A DNA stretch of 14,681 nt, taken from NCBI GenBank assembly GCA_002293045.1, contig DBCM01000143.1, positions 1 to 14,681 of the forward strand, read 5' to 3'. The notes under the pieces were generated by a model, which saw only the letters and a list, made by a program, of their open reading frames with translations, did no database searches and was not told where the DNA came from. A program made the translations under genes and the position numbers. Below, piece by piece: positions 1-6,419 of the stretch (position 1 is its first letter; the number at the start of each line of letters is the position of its first letter). The DNA is from Flavobacteriales bacterium UBA958. GTDB taxonomy: Bacteria > Bacteroidota > Bacteroidia > Flavobacteriales_D > Crocinitomicaceae.

Positions 1-1031
1 GAGGCTCCTCTTACGCATTCGTTCCCATAATAGCATTGACAAGGTGAAGGAGGTCCAATAATTACGCCTCGACCATACAATTCAAACTCATGCGGATTAA
101 AAATGGTATTCATCAGCACCATCTTTTTTTGGAGAGCGGTTGCAATGTGCATCATCATCGTTACTTGTGTAACCACGATGTCACATGTATTGGTTAAACT
201 TATAAATGTTTCTAAATCAAAATGTCCGGGATAAAACACTCCAGCCTTTTCAGACAGGGATACATTTTTAGTATGCTCCAATTCCCCCCCAAGAAACATG
301 GGATAGTACCCTTGTTTGCGTAAGGTCATGGCAAGCGCTACCCAATATTCATCTTTCCAAAGGCGTGTATTCCAGCGGGGACCGCAGCCCGTGTTTAAAC
401 CGACCACTTGTTTTCCCTCACGTTTTTCGTCAAGGATTGTTTGCCAATGGCTATATTTTGCTTGATTTAATTGAATCGCATAGGGTTCAAAATTGAATGA
501 GGCGTGACAAATTTCAAAAATCTCCTGAAGGTAACTTTTCGTATTTTCTTTAGATAATTGATCAAAAAATCCAGTCATTAACTTATGCTCCGCAGCGCTT
601 GTACACGGTGCAACCGCGTGATCTTCCCACGTGTATCCGTACTTCTCACGCGCTTCTACTTTTGCCATTAATACGCAGGCCTCTGCTTCTTTATCAAGAT
701 TAACCGCTACATCGAACAAACTGTTTTCCAACAGAAAAACCGACATCGCATTAAACGGCAGGATTTGTTCGATCTGATCCTTAGGCAAGATTTCTGGACT
801 TTGTGTCATCCACGTAATGTGTGCGTTGGGATATTTCTTTCGAAAAAATGGAAGTAAGGGCGTAGTGCGGATCACATCGCCTAAGGCGGCAAGTTTGATT
901 ATTAAAATACGTGTCTGAAGGGGCTCATAATGTGTACAACTGTCGCAAATGCTACCGTCCAATTTATTGAACTTGCACGGAATATGTCCTTTAAAAAATC
1001 TACAATCTCGCTTTACCTCACTGAATTCCAT
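1..1031 (-). CDS. GT9 family glycosyltransferase, heptosyltransferase-like (partial, 3' end off the left edge)
   Basis: Open frame from ATG at 1031 to the window edge gives 343 residues without a stop. The Rossmann start ILIIKLAALGDVIRTTPLL (about residues 42-60) carries the GT9 'GD' motif (D52). A second half with GLNTGCGPRWNTRLW, FLGGELEH and a motif ending in MHIATAL (H295) matches the nucleotide-sugar half of ADP-heptose:LPS heptosyltransferases. The family transfers heptose or a related sugar onto lipopolysaccharide core at the cytoplasmic membrane; the actual substrate here is unknown. The protein has a cysteine-rich N-terminal extension (C10, C19, C29, C32) and more cysteines near the cut end (C331, C333, C339). 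The DTG aspartate of classic WaaC-type enzymes appears replaced (VTQVTMMMH). No signal peptide. It lies 17 bp after the lipoprotein gene and has its own promoter candidate. Family call is firm; substrate is not. Confidence 0.88.
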   Translation of the reverse strand, partial: MEFSEVKRDCRFFKGHIPCKFNKLDGSICDSCTHYEPLQTRILIIKLAALGDVIRTTPLLPFFRKKYPNAHITWMTQSPEILPKDQIEQILPFNAMSVFLLENSLFDVAVNLDKEAEACVLMAKVEAREKYGYTWEDHAVAPCTSAAEHKLMTGFFDQLSKENTKSYLQEIFEICHASFNFEPYAIQLNQAKYSHWQTILDEKREGKQVVGLNTGCGPRWNTRLWKDEYWVALAMTLRKQGYYPMFLGGELEHTKNVSLSEKAGVFYPGHFDLETFISLTNTCDIVVTQVTMMMHIATALQKKMVLMNTIFNPHEFELYGRGVIIGPPSPCQCYYGNECVRGA

Positions 1032-1036
1032 AAGTT

Positions 1037-1066
1037 CAAAGTTACAGATTAATGCCCGTACTCCAA
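1037..1066 (-). promoter_or_regulatory. Bacteroidota-type promoter for the GT9 gene
   Basis: Reading the minus strand, TTG (1066-1064) is followed by 19 bp and then TAACTTTG (1044-1037). This is an exact match to the Bacteroidota sigma-A consensus TTG-N17-23-TAnnTTTG. The box ends only 5 nt before the GT9 ATG at 1031, so a start a few nucleotides after it would make a leaderless or near-leaderless mRNA. The -33 part lies inside the end of the upstream lipoprotein gene. This is motif evidence only. Confidence 0.5.
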
Positions 1067-1735
1067 GAGGCTGAAGTAAAGTTCCTTACCCTGCGAAATG
1101 TTCAAGGTATCAAAATTTGAAATTTGAAGGTCCTTGTAATATTTTTTCACCAAGCCAATTTGTTTGGCATAAACCTCGTATTGATTCTTATAGGAAACTA
1201 AGGTGAGTTCTTTGGCTGATATCACATGTACTGTGCTGTCAGACTGAATTGTACCGAAAGAAAAAGGCTTGTGGATATACTCATAATAAGCTTGTAACGG
1301 GGGTAAAAAATTAAATTGGTTTGGATCCCAAATGGTCGCCGTTTTTACAGGGAATCGAAGTACAACCCTTCTGATATTCTCTTCGACTAATTCCGCCCGA
1401 TTCTCAGAAACTACCGTGGTCCAAACATCAGAAATCACCCACGAGGAAAAAGAACTACTTCGCGTATAGCGATTGAATCGGTTAACAATTCTTCCTTCGT
1501 TATCGATCAAGGTATCGCCGATTTCAGTTTTCAACTGATAGCTTAGGGTATCATGTGGAATAGCGGCATTCTCGTCATGTATGATTTCTGTGACCTGATA
1601 GATCCAAAAACTACCTTTTTTAATGGGATAATATCCGTAATGAAAACTTGAAATAAGGGCAGGAGCTGGTTGTTTTTTGCAGCTACTTGCGAAAAGAAGA
1701 ATCGTTGTAAAGAAAAAAAGTACCGTACGGTTCAT
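1049..1735 (-). CDS. Hypothetical lipoprotein (228 aa)
   Basis: Function not recognised. The N-terminus is a type II signal peptide: a short basic start, a hydrophobic stretch FFFTTILLF and the lipobox ASSC, with C19 as the lipidated residue, so it should be anchored to a membrane facing the periplasm or the surface. The residues after the cysteine (KKQPAP) are basic rather than acidic, so no obvious Bacteroidota surface-export signal is seen. The mature part starts with YYPIKKGSFWIYQV, a pattern common in small Bacteroidota lipoproteins ('the protein has a ypl..G.yw.Y.v' type start), and is rich in beta-strand-like alternation with no catalytic motif. It starts 12 bp after the stop of the YwqK-type gene and ends 17 bp before the GT9 start, so it is probably co-transcribed with both. 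Confidence 0.8.
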   Translation of the reverse strand: MNRTVLFFFTTILLFASSCKKQPAPALISSFHYGYYPIKKGSFWIYQVTEIIHDENAAIPHDTLSYQLKTEIGDTLIDNEGRIVNRFNRYTRSSSFSSWVISDVWTTVVSENRAELVEENIRRVVLRFPVKTATIWDPNQFNFLPPLQAYYEYIHKPFSFGTIQSDSTVHVISAKELTLVSYKNQYEVYAKQIGLVKKYYKDLQISNFDTLNISQGKELYFSLLEYGH

Positions 1736-1747
1736 GCCTAAAAATAC

Positions 1748-2500
1748 TTATTCTTCGGGAATTACTCCTTTATTTTTGCAATCAGTCAAATACTTATCTA
1801 GCGCTTTGGCATCTAAGCGTTTTCCATCAAGCCAATACGACTTGTAAAGTTCCGTGCCTTCCTCGTCGTAGGCATATGCATAGCCATAAGCCTTCCCCTC
1901 TCTAAATTTGATCCGGGTAGCTACCGAACCGTCTGGATGATAGGTCTCCCATGTTCCCGCCTTTTTCCCCAGAATATATGTACCCTGTTGCTTTTTGCTC
2001 CCCGTAGAAAAAAATTCCACATACGGACCATGCAGGATGCTGTCTTTGTAGGTTTCTAGTTGAGCACATTTAACTTCACCAGTTTCAATTTGATTCTGAA
2101 TATAATAAATCATCTTTTCACCATTCAGCCGATTATTCTTAAATGTTTCTAAACTCACTAAAAACCCTTGTTGATTGAAATTCTTCCACACAGAATCTTT
2201 CTTTTGGTTCACGTATTGTCCTTCACTCATGAGTTGTTCATTCTCGAAATAGAACCACACATAACTGCGTTCCTTGGTTTCATGTTGAACAATTGATTTG
2301 ATTTTTCCCGACTCAAAATAATACCTAAACTCACCTACCGGTTGATCATCTTTGAATTGACCTGAGTAAACCATCGTTTTGCCATCCGGATAATACTTTA
2401 CCCAAGCGCCTTGTTTGCGTCCTTGGGAATCTTTTTTGTTTTGTCCATGCACGGTAGACGAAAACAAACCCATTAAAATCAATAAGAATACTATCCGCAT
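1748..2500 (-). CDS. Secreted MORN-variant (YwqK-type) repeat protein (250 aa)
   Basis: A cleavable signal peptide (about residues 1-19, FLLILMGLFSSTVHG before Q20) is followed by about seven or eight imperfect repeats of roughly 20-25 residues of the form G-x-W-x-x-Y-x-x-G-K/x-x-x-x-G-x-F. Examples are GAWVKYYPDGKTMVYSGQF (31-49) and AGTWETYHPDGSVATRIKF (181-199). These are MORN_2 repeats, the unit that makes automatic pipelines name such proteins 'toxin-antitoxin system YwqK family antitoxin'. In Bacteroidota, secreted versions are common and have no demonstrated antitoxin role; there is no toxin partner here. The likely role is a periplasmic or outer-surface scaffold, which is inference. 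The start overlaps the end of the HAD gene by 10 nt (ATGCGGATAG), indicating translational coupling. No catalytic residues recognised. Confidence 0.85.
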   Translation of the reverse strand: MRIVFLLILMGLFSSTVHGQNKKDSQGRKQGAWVKYYPDGKTMVYSGQFKDDQPVGEFRYYFESGKIKSIVQHETKERSYVWFYFENEQLMSEGQYVNQKKDSVWKNFNQQGFLVSLETFKNNRLNGEKMIYYIQNQIETGEVKCAQLETYKDSILHGPYVEFFSTGSKKQQGTYILGKKAGTWETYHPDGSVATRIKFREGKAYGYAYAYDEEGTELYKSYWLDGKRLDAKALDKYLTDCKNKGVIPEE

Positions 2501-3039
2501 AGCTTGTTCATTAATTCCAAGAGTGAATTCACCGAGAGGTCAGGAACCACTGTAGTTTCTTCCTTGCTTAACACCAAAACCGTTTTCATACCTAATTCCC
2601 TTCCAAATCGAATGTCACTGTCGGTATCCCCGACCATAACAGCCTTAGAGAAATCTATCTCAGGGAATTTAAGTTTGGCTTCAAGGGCCATGGCTGCGTT
2701 CGGTTTTCTACGATTCGGATTAGCTGTCTTTAAATCAAGAGCTGCATATACCGCATCAATTCGTCCGCCGTGAATGTTTACTTGAGAGCACATATCTTGA
2801 TGAATTTGAGCCAGCGCGGATTCACTGAGTAAGCCTAACGCTACGCATTGTTGGTTGGTTACAACAATAATTCTACCAAAACGTTGGTTTGCCATGGTTA
2901 AGGCCGAAAGTACCCCTGTTTCAAACACAAAGGACTCTGAACTTAACACGTATCCCCCGAAAATCCGCTGATTAATAACCCCATCCCGATCCAAGAACAA
3001 GGTCCAGGTCTGATCGACATTAATACCTTCTATTCCCAT
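2491..3039 (-). CDS. HAD-IIIA family phosphatase, GmhB/HisB-N-like (182 aa)
   Basis: All four HAD motifs are visible: motif I FLDRDGVIN with nucleophile D17 and acid/base D19; motif II VVTNQQ with T61-N62; motif III K112 in RRKPN; and motif IV GDTDSD with D138 and D142. The layout and length match the D,D-heptose 1,7-bisphosphate phosphatase (GmhB) and histidinol-phosphatase branch, which are Mg-dependent cytoplasmic phosphomonoesterases. The zinc-binding Cys/His loop that precedes motif III in typical GmhB (CxH...CxC) is absent; the segment reads ALDLKTANPNRRKP. The substrate is therefore open, although the GT9 heptosyltransferase-like gene in the same operon makes a sugar bisphosphate attractive. 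It overlaps the GT2 gene by 10 nt upstream and the YwqK-type gene by 10 nt downstream. Confidence 0.85.
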   Translation of the reverse strand: MGIEGINVDQTWTLFLDRDGVINQRIFGGYVLSSESFVFETGVLSALTMANQRFGRIIVVTNQQCVALGLLSESALAQIHQDMCSQVNIHGGRIDAVYAALDLKTANPNRRKPNAAMALEAKLKFPEIDFSKAVMVGDTDSDIRFGRELGMKTVLVLSKEETTVVPDLSVNSLLELMNKLCG

Positions 3040-3986
3040 CCTGATTTCTCTTCAACCAAATAAGAATTTCTTGCGGATGAATTCCGACTCACTAATTCAG
3101 CTAAAAATCCGGTTAGAAAAAACTGAAGTCCCATGAGCATAGCGACCAAGGAAACAAAGAATTCTGTGCGTTCCGCTAATTTCACCCCTCGGGTATGAAT
3201 AAACAACTTATCGATCCCAAGATATAAGCCAAAACCAAATCCCACAAAGAACATCAAGGTGCCAAGGGCTCCAAAAAAGTGCATTGGTTTTTTTGCAAAT
3301 TTTCCCATGAAAGCAACGGTCATCAAATCCAAGGGTCCATTCAAGAATCGATTCAATCCAAATTTCGAATACCCATATTTACGCGCTTGATGTTGCACGA
3401 CTTTTTCGCCAATTTTTTTAAACCCCGCATATTTCGCCAACGCAGGCATGTAGCGATGCATGTCGCCGTATACCTCAATGCTTTTAACTACCGCACGCTT
3501 GTATGCTTTGAGCCCACAATTAAAATCGTGCAGATAAATACCTGTTATTCGACGTGCTGCCCAGTTGTATAATTTGGTAGGAAGTGTTTTTGTAATGGGA
3601 TCGTAGCGTTTTTGTTTCCATCCTGAAACCAAATCTAATCCCTCTTGGGTAATCATCCGGTATAATTCAGGGATTTCATCTGGAGAATCTTGCAAGTCAG
3701 CATCCATGGTAATTACCACGTCACCATTCACATGCTGGAATGCCGTTTGAAGGGCCGCTGATTTACCATAATTTCGTTGAAACTTTAATCCAAACGTGTG
3801 TTGATCTGCTTTGCTTAAGCCTTGAATAACTTCCCAACTCCCGTCAGAACTCCCGTCATCTACGAAGATCACTTCATAAGTAAAGGAGTTTGCATGAAAT
3901 ACTCGCAACAACCATGCATGCAATTCCGGTAAGGATTCTTCCTCATTGAGCAGGGGAATAACGATTGAAAGTTGTGGCCTAATCAT
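3030..3986 (-). CDS. Membrane-anchored GT2 glycosyltransferase, DPM1/GtrB-like (318 aa)
   Basis: A GT-A domain fills residues 1-220: IVIPLLNEEESLPEL (8-22), DDGSSDGSW (43-51), the metal-binding DADLQDSPDEIPELY (95-109), FNCGLKAYKR (155-164) and the basic QARKYGYSKFG (200-210). Two predicted transmembrane helices follow at about 236-257 and 275-297, with a short polar tail. This architecture is that of polyprenyl-phosphate sugar synthases (DPM1, GtrB, ArnC), which load a sugar from a nucleotide donor onto undecaprenyl phosphate on the cytoplasmic face of the inner membrane for later use in envelope or protein glycosylation. Which sugar is transferred cannot be read from the sequence. The start is 5 bp after the stop of the LVIVD protein, and the last 10 nt overlap the HAD gene, so it is well inside the operon. 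Confidence 0.92.
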   Translation of the reverse strand: MIRPQLSIVIPLLNEEESLPELHAWLLRVFHANSFTYEVIFVDDGSSDGSWEVIQGLSKADQHTFGLKFQRNYGKSAALQTAFQHVNGDVVITMDADLQDSPDEIPELYRMITQEGLDLVSGWKQKRYDPITKTLPTKLYNWAARRITGIYLHDFNCGLKAYKRAVVKSIEVYGDMHRYMPALAKYAGFKKIGEKVVQHQARKYGYSKFGLNRFLNGPLDLMTVAFMGKFAKKPMHFFGALGTLMFFVGFGFGLYLGIDKLFIHTRGVKLAERTEFFVSLVAMLMGLQFFLTGFLAELVSRNSSARNSYLVEEKSGWE

Positions 3987-3991
3987 GCAGT

Positions 3992-6322
3992 TTATTCTTT
4001 TACAATTTTAAGGAATTTCCCCGCATGCAGAACCACATATAGTCCCGCATCCCAGTGTTGAACATCGAGTTTAAGTTCCGCTGATTCTGCTTGACCTTGT
4101 TCCACAATCCTTCCGAAGTTATCCATTATTACGTAGGGTTCATTCGTTAAAATGCCGGTTAAGGTTACAAAATCATGTGATGGATTTGGAAAAACATGGA
4201 GTCCACTCGTCGTTTCCTCCAAGGAATTCACACTGCTGTTGGTCACATAAAACTCGTCAAATGCAGCCTCTGTAATGTTTACATCGGGGTCATAGTCGGA
4301 TATTGTCACGACCACTTGCATGCTCGATGTGATGGGAATTAGTCCATTAAGGCCAATGCTTTTATACTCCCAAGTCATGGCATTTCCTTGCGGCGGACTA
4401 ACTGCGTCAATAAGCACCAGTTGAGTCCCGTTGCTTATAAATACTTTCAGCGTATCATCCACAGCCTGCGGTCCATAGAAATTATAATAGCCGCGTGCAA
4501 AATTCACATGCGGATTCGTCAATGCGGTTAAATCCATGGGTGGAGACACCAATACGGTATTTCCTTGATCCACATCATCGAAATCAGGATGTACATTTGG
4601 GTCGTTGCCTGTTACAAAACAGCTGGTCCCACAGTCCCAAGGGACATCAGCCGTTACCACAGAACCGCTAGACGTAGGATTTGGTGTTCCACGCTCCCAA
4701 CTGCCAGTTTGCGCAGTTCCATTGACACTCCATCCAAAATCTAACTCAAAGTCGTCGTAATAACCGGGCAACAAGTTCACATTGAGTACTTGCGTATTTT
4801 GATCGATTACCTGGCTGGTGCAATATGTTTTATAGCCCCATTTCCCTACAAAGATATCATAGGGTTCTTGATAAAATAGGACCAGTTGTTCTTCACCTAG
4901 GGCATTGGTTACCCCGGTGTGCGTAATTAAGGGATGAACGAGTTTTATTTGTGCATCAAAAATCGGTGATCCGGTTGCTCCATCGGTTACATTTACTTGA
5001 ACATTGAACGGCGGGATTGGGGTCAACTGGGCATCCAAGGTGATTTCTTGTCCTTGAATTAAGGAAACATTCGCCGTTAATGGAAAATACCCAACTTTTT
5101 CAAACAATACTTGCGCAGTACCTACCTGATAATATCCGGTGACATAAGCACCTTGGGGATTGGTATAATCCGGTTGATTGTTATTGCTCAACGTCACTTT
5201 TACATCGTTCAGCGGAGTTCCCGAACCCACCTCTGTGACATTTCCTTTTAAATAGCTTCCCTTCGTGTAGGTTGGTCCTAGAATAAATAAGCCCTCAGTA
5301 ATGTCTGCGGCTATGATGGTACCGCTATTAAAAAACGGATATACGCCCCAACATCCGTCGAAGCCCGGCGTTTGACCATTGTAGGTGTCGTATTGTCCAA
5401 CTTTCACCAAGTTATTCGGATTCGTGCAATCATGGATCACAATGCCGTCGGAATAATAACTGGTAATTAAATAATCACCCATCACATGGGTATTGTGCGG
5501 AATAACACCAGCTCCCGGAGAATTTTGAATCCGCTCTACCTCAACAATCGCATTGGGATTTGAAATGTCATAGACTGCGATATAGGCACCAGAAACCTCA
5601 TCGGTAGTAAACACATATTGTCCGGAAGTTGATGGCCAAATGTTGTGCGCGAAAAGGTTTGGGGTGGATTGAGTGGCAATGAGTTGCGGTGTGGCGTGAT
5701 TACTCACATCCACTAGACTGAAAAACCCATCGTAAATGTGCGCCAAATACATGGTGTCATTGCGAACATAGCCGTCATGACAATACCAGGTATCAAATTC
5801 GCCCACTTCTATGGGTTGCATGGGATTTGAAGTGATGTCTAAAATAATTACACCGCCCTCTCCCCGATTACTGCCGAATACATAGGCAAAGCCTTGCTCA
5901 TCGCAAAAGCACGTATGGGCTGAAGTCCACGTTTGACCTGGAGGGCCCGTATACACACTGGTGGGAAGGTTAGTCGATTGAGGCAAGGGAGATAAATCAA
6001 TAATCAACAAGCCATCATCCGCCTCCGTAGTAACGTAGGCATAATCCCCGTAAACAGCGGGGTCACGCCAAACGGACTCAGATCCTGGCATCCAGAAAAT
6101 CTCCACCGGACTTGATGGATTTGAAATATCTACGATTGAAGTTCCTTTCGAAGTACCAACGATGGCATATTCATTACCAAACTCATCTTCATAGCCCCAC
6201 ACATCATTCAAGTTCGCGCCATGCAACTGTTGATATGAAATATGAGATAAAGAATCTACATTCAATTGGCCGAAAGACCAACAGGTAATGAACACAAAGC
6301 ATGTTGCGAATAGTTTTCTCAT
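3992..6322 (-). CDS. T9SS-secreted choice-of-anchor B (LVIVD-repeat) protein (776 aa)
   Basis: The chosen start is ATG at 6322. It places a clean signal peptide at the N-terminus (RKLFATCFVFITCWSFG, then QLNVD). The longer frame from 6376 would put 18 unrelated polar residues in front and would run through the small upstream ORF. Domains in order: LVIVD-type beta-propeller repeats (about 20-350; for example SIVDISNPSSPVEI and LLIIDLSPLPQS); two carboxypeptidase-regulatory-like beta-sandwiches (about 355-435 and 438-515); a jelly-roll/MAM-like domain starting YYDDFELDFGW (about 519-690); and a T9SS type A sorting domain (about 700-776, VFPNPSHDFVTLTG ... GLYVVLHAGKFLKIVKE). It is predicted to be exported by Sec, passed through the outer membrane by T9SS and released or anchored at the surface. 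No enzymatic site seen; a binding or adhesion role is plausible. Confidence 0.9.
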   Translation of the reverse strand: MRKLFATCFVFITCWSFGQLNVDSLSHISYQQLHGANLNDVWGYEDEFGNEYAIVGTSKGTSIVDISNPSSPVEIFWMPGSESVWRDPAVYGDYAYVTTEADDGLLIIDLSPLPQSTNLPTSVYTGPPGQTWTSAHTCFCDEQGFAYVFGSNRGEGGVIILDITSNPMQPIEVGEFDTWYCHDGYVRNDTMYLAHIYDGFFSLVDVSNHATPQLIATQSTPNLFAHNIWPSTSGQYVFTTDEVSGAYIAVYDISNPNAIVEVERIQNSPGAGVIPHNTHVMGDYLITSYYSDGIVIHDCTNPNNLVKVGQYDTYNGQTPGFDGCWGVYPFFNSGTIIAADITEGLFILGPTYTKGSYLKGNVTEVGSGTPLNDVKVTLSNNNQPDYTNPQGAYVTGYYQVGTAQVLFEKVGYFPLTANVSLIQGQEITLDAQLTPIPPFNVQVNVTDGATGSPIFDAQIKLVHPLITHTGVTNALGEEQLVLFYQEPYDIFVGKWGYKTYCTSQVIDQNTQVLNVNLLPGYYDDFELDFGWSVNGTAQTGSWERGTPNPTSSGSVVTADVPWDCGTSCFVTGNDPNVHPDFDDVDQGNTVLVSPPMDLTALTNPHVNFARGYYNFYGPQAVDDTLKVFISNGTQLVLIDAVSPPQGNAMTWEYKSIGLNGLIPITSSMQVVVTISDYDPDVNITEAAFDEFYVTNSSVNSLEETTSGLHVFPNPSHDFVTLTGILTNEPYVIMDNFGRIVEQGQAESAELKLDVQHWDAGLYVVLHAGKFLKIVKE

Positions 6323-6417
6323 AGTATAATAAGTGCAGCTGCGATGAAGATTAAGATTATTACCACATACTGCCAAACATCCGGAAAATACGTAGTAATC
6401 ATGTCTTTTATGTTCAT
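6319..6417 (-). CDS. Small single-span membrane protein (32 aa), not previously recognised
   Basis: A complete ORF of 33 codons from ATG at 6417 to TGA at 6319. The product has a polar start (MNIKDMITTYFPDVWQY, residues 1-17) and an unbroken hydrophobic run to its C-terminus (VVIILIFIAAALIIL, residues 18-32), so it should span or tail-anchor in the inner membrane with virtually nothing beyond the helix. Its start lies 2 nt after the TAA of the 1159-aa gene, and its stop overlaps the ATG of the 776-aa gene as ATGA (6322-6319), a classic coupling arrangement. This fills the only gap between the two T9SS cargo genes. I do not recognise a family. It is too short for default gene callers; conservation is needed to exclude chance. 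Confidence 0.6.
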   Translation of the reverse strand: MNIKDMITTYFPDVWQYVVIILIFIAAALIIL

Positions 6418-6419
6418 GG

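Noticed and set aside
1748..2500. Toxin-antitoxin system, as the YwqK family name suggests
   Set aside because: The protein is secreted and made of MORN-variant repeats, and no toxin-like gene is next to it; the name is a pipeline label rather than a function.
1..3039. A complete ADP-heptose/LPS core biosynthesis cluster
   Set aside because: Only a GT9 and a zinc-loop-less HAD are present, separated by a repeat protein and a lipoprotein; no gmhA, hldE or hldD homologue is in the window.
6323..6376. An 18-residue N-terminal extension of the LVIVD protein from ATG 6376
   Set aside because: The added residues precede an intact signal peptide and would hide it; the ATG at 6322 is the start that allows export and fits the ATGA overlap with the small ORF.
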